Positions 9,217 to 23,688 are shown, counted from the first letter of the stretch. The stretch: DNA of 64,000 nt from Melastoma dodecandrum (GCA_029817715.1 JARUPY010000398.1:2294001-2358000); one strand, 5' to 3'. The notes: a model not told the origin generated them from the letters alone. Numbers and translations: made by a program.

Positions 9217-9260
9217 TGTCAGGCTACGTTGTCGACTGAAAGTGTCAAGCAAAATGGACG
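9217..9260. promoter_or_regulatory. Degenerate PpsR-like sites between crtE and crtD
   Basis: Three overlapping near-matches to TGT-N12-ACA start 13 bases apart: TGT-N12-TCG (9217), TGT-N12-TCA (9230) and TGT-N12-ACG (9243). None is perfect. They lie in the divergent control region of two carotenoid genes, where such sites occur in other purple bacteria. This is a suggestion only. Confidence 0.3.
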
Positions 9261-9321
9261 CTCGAGGGGCAGATCATTGGTGGGGGGACGCGAACCCGTC
9301 GCATGGCAGGGCGCCGCGGCC

Positions 9322-10845
9322 GTGACGAAGGTCGTCGTCGTCGGCGCGGGCGTGGGCGGGCTGACGGCAGCCATCGATCTCGCGCGGCGAGGCTGCGAGG
9401 TGACGCTCCTCGAAGCGGCGCGCGCGCCGGGCGGCAAGATGCGCCAGGTCTCGGCCGACGACGCGATGATCGATGCCGGCCCGACGGTGCTCACGATGCG
9501 GTGGATCTTCGACGAACTCTTCGCCGATGCCGGCGCGGCCCTGGACGCGTACCTTCGCCTGAGCCGGGCCGAGATCCTCGCACGCCACGCCTGGAGCGAC
9601 CACGAACGGCTCGACCTTTTCGCGGACCTCGAACGATCCGTCGATGCGATCGGCGCCTTCGCAGGCCCGCGCGAGGCCGACGGCTACCGCGCCTTCTGCG
9701 CGCGGGCGGGACAGATGTTCGAGACGCTGGACGCCCCGTTCATCCGGTCGCAGCGCCCGCGGCTCGACCAGCTCGTCTCCTCCTTCGGCCTCTTCGGGCT
9801 CGGCCGGCTGCGCCAGATCAGCCCGTTCAACATCCTCTGGTCGGCGTTGGGCGAGCATTTCTCCGATCCCAGGCTTCGCCAACTCTTCGGTCGATACGCG
9901 ACGTATTGCGGCTCCTCGCCGTTCCTCGCCCCTGCCACGCTGATGCTGGTCGCGCATGTCGAACGCGTCGGCGTCTGGTACGTCGCGGGCGGCATGCACG
10001 CGCTGGCCCGCGCGCTCGCGGCCCTCGCCGAGGCGCAGGGCGTGCGGATCCGCTACGGCGCGCGCGTGGCGCGCCTGACGCCCGCCCGCGACGGGAGCTG
10101 GGACGTCCAGCTCGACTCGCGCGAGCGCCTCGCCGCCGACGCGCTCGTCGTCAACGCGGACGCTGCTGCGCTCACCGCCGGCCTCTTCGGCGCCGACCTC
10201 TGCGCCGCCGCGCCACGTGCCGCGCGCAAGGATCGCTCGCTATCCGCCGTCACCTTTGCCATCCGCGCGCGCACGCACGGCTTCCCTCTCGTGCGCCACA
10301 ACGTCTTCTTCTCGCAGGATTACCAGCGCGAGTTCGCGACGATCGCGGCGGACCGCACGCCGGACGATCCCACCGTCTACATCTGCGCGCAGGATCGCGG
10401 CGACGCCGATGCGTCGCGCGAGGCGCCCGAGCGTCTCCTGGCGCTCGTCAATGCCCCCCCATCCGGCGACATCCGCCGTTTGTCCCCCGAGGAGGTCTCG
10501 CGATGCGAGGAGAGGATGCGCGCACGCTTGGCGCGCTGCGGCCTGACGATCGAGGCCGCGGAGGCCGTCGCGACGACGCCGCAGGACTTCGAGGCTCTGT
10601 TTCCGGCGACGGGCGGCGCCCTCTACGGCCCGGCCTCGCACGGCTGGCAAGCCTCGTTCAACCGCTCGGGAGCGCGAACCCGGATGCCGGGCCTCTATCT
10701 CGCGGGGGGCAGCGTGCATCCGGGCCCCGGCGTGCCGATGGCGGCGATGTCGGGCCGGCTGGCGGCGGCGGCGCTGATGGCGGACCGCGCTTCGACGTCC
10801 CGGTGGGCGCGAACGGCTACGTCTGGTGGTACGTCGACGCGCTGA
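9322..10845 (+). CDS. crtD: Hydroxyneurosporene/methoxyneurosporene desaturase
   Basis: FAD-dependent C-3,4 desaturase of the CrtI superfamily acting on hydroxylated or methoxylated acyclic carotenoids. The dinucleotide-binding motif VVVVGAGVGGLTAA is right at the N-terminus, and the C-terminal LYLAGGSVHPGPGVPMA is the FAD-binding signature of the family. The GTG at 9322 gives 507 residues with a short family-like lead before the Rossmann motif. A GTG at 9280 would add 14 residues and cannot be excluded. The last ~43 bases overlap the start of crtC in another frame. Confidence 0.93.
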   Translation: MTKVVVVGAGVGGLTAAIDLARRGCEVTLLEAARAPGGKMRQVSADDAMIDAGPTVLTMRWIFDELFADAGAALDAYLRLSRAEILARHAWSDHERLDLFADLERSVDAIGAFAGPREADGYRAFCARAGQMFETLDAPFIRSQRPRLDQLVSSFGLFGLGRLRQISPFNILWSALGEHFSDPRLRQLFGRYATYCGSSPFLAPATLMLVAHVERVGVWYVAGGMHALARALAALAEAQGVRIRYGARVARLTPARDGSWDVQLDSRERLAADALVVNADAAALTAGLFGADLCAAAPRAARKDRSLSAVTFAIRARTHGFPLVRHNVFFSQDYQREFATIAADRTPDDPTVYICAQDRGDADASREAPERLLALVNAPPSGDIRRLSPEEVSRCEERMRARLARCGLTIEAAEAVATTPQDFEALFPATGGALYGPASHGWQASFNRSGARTRMPGLYLAGGSVHPGPGVPMAAMSGRLAAAALMADRASTSRWARTATSGGTSTR

Positions 10846-11690
10846 GCGCGGACGGCACGCAGGGCCTGACGATCATCGCCTTCATCGGCAGCGTCTTCTC
10901 ACCCTACTACGCGCTCGCCCGCGCCCGCGGCCGCGGCGATCCCGAGAACCATGTCTGCTGCAACGTCGCGCTCTACAACCCGCGCCGCTGGGCGATGACC
11001 GAACGCGGCCGCGGCGCGCTGTCGCGCGACGCCACGCATCTCCAGATCGGGCGCAGCGCTCTCGACTGGGACGGGACGTCGCTGAAGATCGCGATCGACG
11101 AGACGACCTTTCCCCTGCCTGCGCGGGTGCGCGGCGACGTCGTCGTCCGGCCGCGCGGCCTCAACGCCGAGACCTTCGCGATCGATGATCGCGGGCGCCA
11201 CCTCTGGCGACCGATCGCGCCGCGCTGCGACGTCGATGTCGCCCTCATCTCACCCGACGTGCGCTGGGCGGGCACCGGCTATTTCGACACCAATGCCGGG
11301 GCGGAGCCCCTCGAGGACGCCTTCCGCGAATGGACCTGGTCGCGCTTCGACACGGGGACGGGCGCCCGCATCTTCTACGACACCGTGCTGCGGGACGGCA
11401 GCGCCCGCTCGCTCTCGCTCGCCGTCGAGGACGGCCGCGTCACGCCCGCGGCGCCCCATCCGCATGCGCCGCTGCCCGGCACCTTCTGGCGCATGCCGCG
11501 GCGCGCGCCCGGCACACCGCGCCTCGTCGCCACCCTCGAGGACGCGCCGTTCTACACGCGCTCCTCGCTGCGCAGCCGCATCGATGGTCGCGACGTTCTC
11601 GGCGTGCACGAGAGCATCTCGCTGCCGCGGCTGGCAGCGCCGCTCGTTCGCGCTATGCTGCCCTTCAAGGTGCCGCGACGCGGAGGGTGA
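10803..11690 (+). CDS. crtC: Acyclic carotenoid 1,2-hydratase
   Basis: Adds water to the terminal double bond of neurosporene/lycopene, the first committed step to spheroidene or spirilloxanthin. Strong family segments are GYVWWYVDALSADG and IGSVFSPYYALAR near the N-terminus. The only usual start codon in frame is the GTG at 10803, which overlaps crtD by 43 bases and lacks an obvious ribosome-binding site. Family-like residues (RFDVPV) continue just upstream, so the true start may be a rarer codon before it. About 295 residues. Confidence 0.88.
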   Translation: MGANGYVWWYVDALSADGTQGLTIIAFIGSVFSPYYALARARGRGDPENHVCCNVALYNPRRWAMTERGRGALSRDATHLQIGRSALDWDGTSLKIAIDETTFPLPARVRGDVVVRPRGLNAETFAIDDRGRHLWRPIAPRCDVDVALISPDVRWAGTGYFDTNAGAEPLEDAFREWTWSRFDTGTGARIFYDTVLRDGSARSLSLAVEDGRVTPAAPHPHAPLPGTFWRMPRRAPGTPRLVATLEDAPFYTRSSLRSRIDGRDVLGVHESISLPRLAAPLVRAMLPFKVPRRGG

Positions 11691-11694
11691 ACCG

Positions 11695-12147
11695 GTGAAG
11701 GTGCTCTACCTCTCCTGTGCATTGTCCGCATCCGTCGACAAATCGACGAATCGGCTCAGCCTCTTCCACATGCTGGAGGAGATCAGCGCGCGCGCCTTCC
11801 CGGCGAAATTGACCAGCTTCTGCGTCTCGGCGCTCTTCGAACGCGAGCCGGGCGACGAGAACGTCGAGACCTACCTGATCACGATCGAACTGAACGGCGC
11901 GCTGCTGCTCTCGCTGTCGAACCGCCTCGATTTCTCGCGGACGTCGCGGGTGCGGCGCGTCACGACGGTCGACGAACTGACGCTGCCCTCTGCCGGCACG
12001 ATGACTATCGCCGTGCACCGCCGCTCGCAGCGCCTCGCGAGCTGGCCGGCGCTGGTCCGGCTCGACGGGGCGCAGACGGTTCTGCGCGGACCGCCGGGCG
12101 CGTCCGCCGCGCCTCAGACGGCAACGCCCCGGCGGACGGTCAACTGA
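11695..12147 (+). CDS. Conserved protein of unknown function, DUF6941-like
   Basis: A 150-residue protein starting with GTG 4 bases after the crtC stop. The pattern KVLYLSCALSASVDKSTNRLS followed by a short beta-rich region recalls small DUF6941-type proteins, in which a fold near the start reads roughly VLxxADxAxVDxxGKLN. That match is from memory and weak. There is no signal peptide or membrane helix. The tail is Ala/Pro-rich. It is probably cotranscribed with crtDC, but no carotenoid role is evident. Confidence 0.55.
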   Translation: MKVLYLSCALSASVDKSTNRLSLFHMLEEISARAFPAKLTSFCVSALFEREPGDENVETYLITIELNGALLLSLSNRLDFSRTSRVRRVTTVDELTLPSAGTMTIAVHRRSQRLASWPALVRLDGAQTVLRGPPGASAAPQTATPRRTVN

Positions 12148-12156
12148 CGAGAGCGG

Positions 12157-12285
12157 TCAACGCTCGGGCGGATCCTTGCGGTCGTTGCGGATGTCGCGGT
12201 TCGTGCGCCGCAGCTCCCAGACCGCAGCACCGAGGACGAGACCGAAGACGAGCACGAGCTCGATGAGGCCGTAATGGTTGCTCAT
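12157..12285 (-). CDS. Micro-protein, single membrane helix (42 residues), paralogue of 12351-12470
   Basis: Encodes 42 residues starting MSNHYGLIELVLVFGLVLG and ending ELRRTNRDIRNDRKDPPER. A hydrophobic helix (about residues 6-24) is followed by a positively charged, highly polar tail. It shares the layout and the key block of the neighbouring 39-residue gene: Y-x-L-x-E, a V-x-G-x-V-L core, then WELRRT-x-R-D and ND-x-x-x-PP. Conservation between the two supports translation although both are very short. The start codon lies inside the first unit of a 14-bp tandem repeat and has no good Shine-Dalgarno sequence. Function unknown. Confidence 0.65.
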   Translation of the reverse strand: MSNHYGLIELVLVFGLVLGAAVWELRRTNRDIRNDRKDPPER

Positions 12286-12345
12286 GCGTGGTTGCTCATG
12301 CCTCGTTGCTCATGCTTGGCTGCTCATGGGTCTTCGCTCATGAGC
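12276..12345. repeat. Five 14-bp tandem repeats between the two micro-protein genes
   Basis: Five degenerate direct repeats of about GGTTGCTCATGCGT cover 12276-12345. All units keep GCTCATG, so on the minus strand each carries ATGAGC, the first codons of the 12157-12285 gene, at 14-base spacing and hence in rotating frames. Only the first unit opens the 42-residue frame. The ATG in frame with it (12327) meets a stop after five codons. This looks like slippage of the start region. Confidence 0.85.
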
Positions 12346-12350
12346 CGCGC

Positions 12351-12470
12351 TCAGGACGCCGGAGGATCGTTGCGCCCGTCCCTGCGCGTGCGGCGCAGCT
12401 CCCAAAACGCGAAGGCCAGCACGGTGCCGTAGACGAAGGCCATCTCGACCAAAGCGTATCGCCCGCCCAT
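12351..12470 (-). CDS. Micro-protein, single membrane helix (39 residues), paralogue of 12157-12285
   Basis: Encodes 39 residues starting MGGRYALVEMAFVYGTVL, with the polar end WELRRTRRDGRNDPPAS. One hydrophobic helix sits near the N-terminus with the basic tail presumably cytoplasmic. GGGAGG lies 4 bases before the ATG at 12470, a good ribosome-binding site. It is a clear tandem paralogue of the 42-residue gene downstream. Both lie between crtC and sucC on the minus strand. No function can be assigned. Roles as assembly factors or small regulatory subunits are possible but unsupported. Confidence 0.72.
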   Translation of the reverse strand: MGGRYALVEMAFVYGTVLAFAFWELRRTRRDGRNDPPAS

Positions 12471-12541
12471 GTCGCCTCCCGCTCGTCGCTGCGTCCTGCG
12501 TAGCACGCGGCGGCGCTCGGCGCCATCGAACGGGCGGCCTC

Positions 12542-13735
12542 TCAGGCGGCGATCGCCGTCACGATCTTCTGGGCCGCGTCGTCGAGATCGTCGGCGGAAA
12601 TGACGTTGAGCCCGGAGTCGCGAATGATCGCCTTGCCGAGCTCGACGTTGGTGCCTTCGAGGCGGACGACCAGGGGGACGCCGAGGCTGACTTCGCGGGC
12701 GGCGGCGACGACGCCTTCGGCGATCACGTCGCAGCGCATGATGCCGCCGAAGATGTTGACGAGGATGCCTTCGACGTTGGGATCGGCCGTGATGATCTTG
12801 AAGGCGGCGGACACCTTCTCCTTCGACGCGCCGCCGCCGACATCGAGGAAGTTCGCCGGCTCGGCCCCGTAGAGCTTGATGATGTCCATGGTCGCCATTG
12901 CGAGCCCGGCGCCGTTCACCATGCAGCCGATCGTGCCCGAGAGCGTGATGTACGACAGATCGTATTTCGACGCCTCGATCTCTTTCGCGTCCTCTTCGCT
13001 CTCGTCGCGCAAAGCGGCGAGGTCGGGATGGCGGTAGATCGCATTCGAATCAAACGAGATCTTGGCGTCGAGGCACTTCAGCTGGCCTTCGGCGGAAAGG
13101 ATAAGCGGATTGATCTCCAACATCGCCATGTCCTTGGCGACAAAGGCCTCGTAAAGCTGGCCGACGAGCGCCTGCACCTGCTTCGCGGGCTCGCCGTCGC
13201 GCTTCAAGGCCTTCGCGACGGTGCGCCCGTGATGCGGCTGGACGCCCGTCGCCGGATCGACCGAGAAGGTCGTGATCTTGTCGGGATGGCTCGCCGCCAC
13301 TTCCTCGATGTCCATGCCGCCCTCCGTCGAGACGACGAACGCGACGCGGCTCGTCTCGCGATCGACCAAGAGCGAGAGGTAGAACTCCTTGGCGATGTTC
13401 GAGCCGTCTTCGACGTAGACGCGGTTGACCTGCTTGCCGGCCGGCCCCGTCTGCTTCGTCACCAGCGTCTGGCCGAGGATCCGAGAGACATTGCGTGTCA
13501 CCTCCTCGATCGAGCGGGACACGCGCACACCGCCTTGCCCGCCGGCCTCCGGCTCCTTGAACGTACCTTTGCCGCGGCCGCCGGCGTGGATCTGCGACTT
13601 GACCACCCAGACCGGTCCGCCGAGTTCCTTGGCGGCCGCCTCGGCGGCCGATGCCTCGAAGACCGGCACGCCGCGCGGCACGGGAACCCCGAAGGACCGC
13701 AGGACGGCCTTGGCCTGGTACTCGTGGATATTCAT
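12542..13735 (-). CDS. sucC: Succinate-CoA ligase (ADP-forming) beta subunit
   Basis: Beta subunit of succinyl-CoA synthetase, the TCA step making succinate with substrate-level ATP/GTP. It has 397 residues and starts [19 protein letters not shown], the family N-terminus. The ATP-grasp region includes [17 protein letters not shown], and the C-terminal power-helix region contains [14 protein letters not shown]. No strong ribosome-binding site precedes the ATG. sucD is not next to it: downstream come the micro-protein genes and the photosynthesis cluster. mdh, its usual neighbour, lies 4.4 kb upstream on the same strand. Confidence 0.96.
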   Translation of the reverse strand: MNIHEYQAKAVLRSFGVPVPRGVPVFEASAAEAAAKELGGPVWVVKSQIHAGGRGKGTFKEPEAGGQGGVRVSRSIEEVTRNVSRILGQTLVTKQTGPAGKQVNRVYVEDGSNIAKEFYLSLLVDRETSRVAFVVSTEGGMDIEEVAASHPDKITTFSVDPATGVQPHHGRTVAKALKRDGEPAKQVQALVGQLYEAFVAKDMAMLEINPLILSAEGQLKCLDAKISFDSNAIYRHPDLAALRDESEEDAKEIEASKYDLSYITLSGTIGCMVNGAGLAMATMDIIKLYGAEPANFLDVGGGASKEKVSAAFKIITADPNVEGILVNIFGGIMRCDVIAEGVVAAAREVSLGVPLVVRLEGTNVELGKAIIRDSGLNVISADDLDDAAQKIVTAIAA

Positions 13736-13874
13736 GGCGGCAGGTCCCCGCGAAAGAGCTGCCGATCTCCTAACGGCAGGCTCCGTCCACTTCAATCGTC
13801 AACGCGACGCTTACCCTGCGTTTACTCCGATCGCGCATAACGGCTGAAGCGCGCGAAGGAACGGACCGACCCTT

Positions 13875-15059
13875 ATGGTTCAATCGGCAGATGTCTCCGC
13901 CGCCCTCGCGTCGCGGGGGTGGCGCCTCGCGTTCACCCCCGACATCGAGCGCCGCTTCGAGGCCGACACGGCCGGCGAGCGGTGCCGGCGCGTGGTTCGC
14001 CAGAACCTCGTCGGCCTCTTCATCTACGACTCGTTTCTGATCGGCGACTGGCTGCTGATCCGCGACGTCTTCGCGGCTTCGCTGGTGCTTCACCTTGCCG
14101 TGATGACGCCGATCATGTTCGGGGTGAACGCGATCGTCGTGCGCCGCCCGACCGTCTTGATCCGCGAGGGGATTCTCGCGCTCGGCATCGTCCTCGGCGT
14201 GCTCGCCATCCTGGGCCTGATGTGGGTGAGCCGGTCCCCGCTGCGCACGAGTGAACACCATTCCGTCGTGCTCGTGATTCTCTTCGCGACGATGGTGCAG
14301 CGCATCCGCTTTCCCTATGTGGTGGCGGCCTGTATCGCGACCTTCGTCCTCTACGTCGCGGCCCTCTCGCCCTTCTCGGACGCGAACCTCTACCGGATGC
14401 TGGTGGCCGACGCGGTGCTGGCAGGCGCGATCCTGTTCTCGCTCATCGGCTGCTACAATCTCGAGCACGAGCAGCGCGTCAGCTACCTGCTCGGGCTGCG
14501 CGATCGCCTGCAGAACGCCGACCTCGAGGAGATCAGCCGCCGCGATCCGCTGACCGGCGTCGGCAATCGCCGGGCGCTCGATGCGGCCTACCTGCGCGTG
14601 CCGCGGCCGGGCGAGCGCACCGTCGTGCTTCTGTGCGACATCGACTTCTTCAAGGAATACAACGACATCAACGGGCACCTCGCGGGCGACGTGTGCCTGG
14701 TGCGGATCGCCTCGGTGATCGGCGAGAACGTCCGTGATCGCCTCGACGACGTCTTCCGCTTCGGCGGCGAGGAGTTCCTGGCGACGCTCGATCTCGCGCA
14801 CCCCGAAGACGCCTTGGCGATCGCCGAGCGTATCCGGGCCGGCGTCGAGGCCGCTTCCATCCGCCGGCGGCCGGAAGGTGGCGACGTCGTCACGCTGAGC
14901 ATCGGCGTCGCCTATGCCGAGGGCGCCGAATCGCCCTCGCTGCAAGAGCTCATCGCGCACGCGGACGCGGCGCTGTACGAAGCCAAGCACGGGGGGCGAA
15001 ACCAGGTGCGCCTGTTCCGCGCGCCCGGCACCGAGGCCCGGAGCATGCAGGCCGCCTGA
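13875..15059 (+). CDS. Membrane-bound diguanylate cyclase (GGDEF)
   Basis: Makes cyclic di-GMP from two GTP. It has 394 residues. About six hydrophobic segments (residues ~55-200) form an N-terminal membrane sensor, then a short helix leads to the GGDEF domain. The active-site loop is intact (FRFGGEEFLATL), as are the N-terminal SRRDPLTGVGNRRAL and metal-binding CDIDFFKEYND. The inhibitory RxxD I-site is not canonical: the residues nine and six before GG are both Asp, although a shifted R-L-D-D is present. It precedes the decarboxylase by 82 bases on the same strand. The signal sensed is unknown. Confidence 0.92.
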   Translation: MVQSADVSAALASRGWRLAFTPDIERRFEADTAGERCRRVVRQNLVGLFIYDSFLIGDWLLIRDVFAASLVLHLAVMTPIMFGVNAIVVRRPTVLIREGILALGIVLGVLAILGLMWVSRSPLRTSEHHSVVLVILFATMVQRIRFPYVVAACIATFVLYVAALSPFSDANLYRMLVADAVLAGAILFSLIGCYNLEHEQRVSYLLGLRDRLQNADLEEISRRDPLTGVGNRRALDAAYLRVPRPGERTVVLLCDIDFFKEYNDINGHLAGDVCLVRIASVIGENVRDRLDDVFRFGGEEFLATLDLAHPEDALAIAERIRAGVEAASIRRRPEGGDVVTLSIGVAYAEGAESPSLQELIAHADAALYEAKHGGRNQVRLFRAPGTEARSMQAA

Positions 15060-15141
15060 GCGCAGGGCGCCCGCCGCCGCGCGCCGGTCATGCCACCGTC
15101 ATGTTTCTTGGGGCAAAGCGTCTTCGTGTCAGGAGACGCTC

Positions 15142-17495
15142 ATGGATTACTTTCGTCGCTTCGTCTTCCTCGTCTGCGCGCCAAGCTTCCAGGCTGAGGA
15201 TCTCGAGGGCCAGCGCCTCCTCGAAATCGTCGGCTCGGTCGAGCGGATGGGCTTCCAGGTCGTCAAGGCGCGGCGCATCGAGGATGCCGAGATCGCGGTC
15301 CAGACAGACGCGGCCATCGGCTGCATGGTGGTGGACTGGGGCAAGAAGGGACTCGAAGGCAAGACCGCGGCCCTCATCAACCTGATGCGCAAGCGCGGCC
15401 TCGACATGCCGATCGTGATCCTCGTCCGCCGAAAGCGCTTCGAGGACATTCCCGTCGAAGTCATGGATTACATCGACGGCTACGTATTTCTTGCCGAGGA
15501 GACACCGGACTTCATTGCCCGCAATCTCGTGAGCCGGCTGAAGCAATATGCCGAGACGCTGAAGACGCCGTTTTTCGGCGCGCTCGTCGATTATGCCGAG
15601 GAAGGCAACCAGCTATGGACCTGCCCCGGCCACAACGGCGGCATCTTCTATTCTCGCAGCCCGATCGGACGCATCTTCGTCGAGCATCTCGGCGAAGCCG
15701 TCTTCCGCGACGACCTCGACAATTCCGTCCTCGAGCTCGGCGATCTGCTGACCCATGAGGGTCCCGCATTGCGCGCGCAGAAAGAGGCGGCCAAGATCTT
15801 CGGCGCGGAGAAAACCTATTTCGTCCTCAACGGCACCTCGACGTCGAACAAAGTCGTCCTCGCCGCGCTCGTCGCCGAGGGCGACCTCGTGCTCTTCGAT
15901 CGCAACAACCACAAGGCGGCGCACCATGGCGCCCTGCTCATCTCGGGCGGCATCCCGGTCTTTCTCGAGACCGACCGCAACGCCTACGGCCTGATCGGGC
16001 CGATCCACGCCGACGCGCTCGACGAGACGCGCATCCGCGAGAAGATCCGCGCGAACCCGCTCGTCACCGATCCGGACGCCTCGACACGTCCGCGCCCGTT
16101 CCGCGTCGCGATCATCGAGCAATGCACCTACGACGGTACGATCTACAGCGCGCAGGAGATTGTCGCGAAGATCGGACACCTCTGCGACTACATCCTCTTC
16201 GATGAAGCCTGGGCGGGCTTCATGAAGTTTCACCCGCTCTATGCGGGGCGCTACGCCATGGGCCTCGAAGGCCTCGGGCCCGCCTCGCCCGGCATCATCG
16301 CCACGCAATCGACGCACAAGCAGCTCGCGAGCTTCTCGCAAGCCTCTCAGATCCACGTGAAGGATCGCCATATCAAAGGGCAGGAGCGGCGCGTCGAGCA
16401 TCGACGCTTCAACGAGAGCTTCATGCAATACGCCTCGACGTCGCCCTTCTACCCGATCTTTGCCTCGCTCGACGTCGGAGCGCAGATGATGAAGGGCCGC
16501 TCGGGCGTGGTGCTTTGGGACGATACGATCCGCCTCGGCATCGAAGTTCGCAAGAAGCTGCGCGCCATGCGCCTCGAGATCGAGCAGCGCGAGGTGGACC
16601 CGGAGCGCCGCTGGTTCTTCGAGCCCTTCGTGCCGGACACGACCATCACCGATGGACCCGACGGCAGAGGTCGCGTGCAGGTGCCCTGGGAGAGCGTCTC
16701 CACCGACGAACTCGCGAGCGACGTGCGCCACTGGATGATCGCGCCGGAGCACGATTGGCACGGCTTCACCCATGTCGAGCCCGGCCTCGCGATGACCGAC
16801 CCGGCGAAGCTAACCTTGCTCACGCCGGGCTTCGACCGCTCGACCGGCGCCTACACCGAAGTCGGCATCCCCGCGCCCGTCGTCTCCGAATATCTGCGCG
16901 AGAATCAGGTCGTGCCGGAGAAGAACGATCTGAATTCCCTGCTCTTCCTGCTGACGCCCGGCGTCGAATCGAGCAAGGCCGGCACGCTCCTATCCGCCCT
17001 CGCCGCCTTCAAGAAGCTGCACGACGACAACGCGCCGCTCGACGAGGTGCTGACCGAGTTCGTGCGCAAGCGACCCGCGCGCTACGCGGGTCGCCGGCTG
17101 CGCGATCTCTGCGCGGAGATGCACGCCTTCTACCGCGCGGCGGGCACGAGCGCGCTGCAGAAGGCGCAGTTCGAGCCGGGCCACCTGCCCGAACTCGCCG
17201 TGCGGCCCCACACGGCGGACCAGATCCTCGTGCGCAACAAGGTGGATTACCTCCCCATCGACGAGATCGACGGGCGCATCGCGACGACGCTCTTCGTCGT
17301 CTATCCGCCTGGCATCGCGACGATCGTGCCCGGCGAGCGGCTCGATGCTCGGGCGAAGCCCATGCTCGATTACCTCAAGACCTTCGAGCGCGGCGCCAAC
17401 CTGTTCCCCGGCTTCGAGGCCGAGATCCAGGGTCTCTTCCGCGAGGTCGACGCGAGCGGGACCGTGCGCTTCCATACCTACGTCGTGAGGGAAGC

Positions 17496-17499
<4 letters not shown>
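15142..17499 (+). CDS. Orn/Lys/Arg decarboxylase, class III PLP enzyme
   Basis: Pyridoxal-phosphate decarboxylase of the bacterial inducible lysine/ornithine/arginine family, yielding a polyamine and consuming protons. It has 785 residues: an N-terminal response-regulator-like wing domain (to ~130), a PLP fold-type I core and a C-terminal domain. The PLP lysine is K393 in QSTHKQLASFSQ, with the cofactor aspartate in LFDEAWAGF upstream. AGGAG lies 7 bases before the ATG. Substrate specificity cannot be read from the window. The stop overlaps the next gene as ATGA. Confidence 0.92.
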
Positions 17500-22026
<4,527 letters not shown>

Positions 22027-22045
<19 letters not shown>

Positions 22046-23688
22046 GCGAGGGCCTCCTGCGGCGAGAGAGAGGTCTTGCGCAGCCCCTCGGCGACGCGGT
22101 GCTGGCGTTCGATCTGGTTGACCGACAGTTTCGGATAGGCGCTGAACCAGAAGAGGTTCTCGGTCATCGAATGGCGTGCCCAGGCCTTGAAGAGCCGTCC
22201 GTTGGTCGCGCCGTCCAGGACGAGGAAGCGCGTGCGCGGGAAGCCGACGCCGTTCGTCCAGGCCAGCGTCAGCCCCGGATGCGCCTTCTCGATGAAATCA
22301 TCGAGATAGCTCTCCCACGAGCTGTCGAAATTCGAGAAGAAGAGAAGCCGCCCGCTGTTTCCGATCCGCGCCCAATGCGCGAAATGGATCGTGCGCATGC
22401 TGGCGAGGAAACCGTCGGTGGCGACGACACGCAGCAGATAGCCGAGGCCCATCAAGCCGAACCGCAGCAGCAGCGCGCGCAGCACACCCGGCTTGACGAG
22501 GACGATGCTGCCCATGTGGTTCTGCGCGACCTGGTCCTCGGCGGCGGCGATGGCCGCGAGCTTCGCCGCGTCGGTCTTGGGGTCGTCGTGCACGTAGTCG
22601 CGCCGCTCGAGCAGCCGCAGCCACGCGAGGATCAGCGTCACCGAAAAGACGGCGCCCGCGGCTCCGGGAAGCGCGACGGCCTTCAGCGTGGCGAGGAAGA
22701 AGCCTCCGGGATCAGCGGTGTGCCAGGCGACGAGCGGCACCCAGAGGATGAGGGTCGCGACCAGGACGTAGACGGCGAGGGCTCCGACCAGGAGACCCGC
22801 ATTGCGAAGATGGTCGGCCGTGGTCCCCGCCGGCGCTGACGGAAGTTGAGAGGCGCGCGGCATCGCGGGCAGGGGCGGAGGCGTCTGGGCGGAAGGCTCG
22901 TTGGTTGCGAAGCGCACGACGGGGATCGCCAAGAGCGTCGCAAGGGCGAGGCAAACCACGATGGCGGCCCACGGTGGAACGACGAGCGACAAAACGATAC
23001 CGGGGAGCGACAGGACGAGCAGTGCGAGCACGACGAAGGCGACGAGGCGGCCGACGTCCGCCGCGCGCTCCATCGGCGCGATCCGCGGGGCCTCGCCCCG
23101 ATTCAGCCAATCGCGAGACGGCGCCAATTGCCCCCGCAGCGTCTGGTGTAACGTCACCGCATCGGTCGCGGCGCAGAGCGGCAGCCCGCTCAGCGCATGC
23201 TGGACGGCTTTGAAGAGCTCGTCCTCCTGCGCGATCTGCCCGCGCGTCAGCCCGCGGTTGCCCTGATGGAAGACGGCGGGCCGCTCGATCATCCGCTCGA
23301 GCAGCGGCGCCAGCGGAAGCTTCGAGCCCGCATGGGTGACGCCGTCGTAGAGCGCGGCGGCGAGCGGGTCCGCCGGCCGTTTGCAGCACGAGACCATCGC
23401 GCGCAGGTACGGCTGCATCACCGCGACATCGAGCTGCGGCAGGAACGGGCCGGCCGCGCCGTCGAAGTTGAGCTCGACCGTCAGCAGCGGATCGTAGCGC
23501 TCGTCCTCGAAGACCATCATCGAGGCGAAATGCAGCGAGGGAACGAGCTGCCCGAGACGCAGATAGGCGACGTCGGCGTCATCCGCCAAATTCTCGATGG
23601 CGCCCTTCAGGTCGGTGATGCAGGTCGTCAGACGCTGAACGTTGGCGGGAAACACCTCCGCCGCAATGGTGAGAACGGTCTGGGCCAT
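22027..23688 (-). CDS. Membrane protein with apparent duplicated domain, linked to DyP and P450
   Basis: A 553-residue protein I cannot name. Four to six hydrophobic segments (about 215-360) separate two soluble parts that look related. Near residue 52 the sequence reads LHFASMMVFEDERYDPLLT followed by ELNFDG. Near residue 434 it reads IHFAHWARIGNSGRLLF followed by SNFDSSWESYLDD. The pattern (L/I)HFA-x(12-15)-LLxxxNFD suggests an internal duplication of an alpha/beta domain flanking a membrane core. It is the first gene of the coupled P450-DyP unit, with no clear ribosome-binding site before its ATG. Confidence 0.7.
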
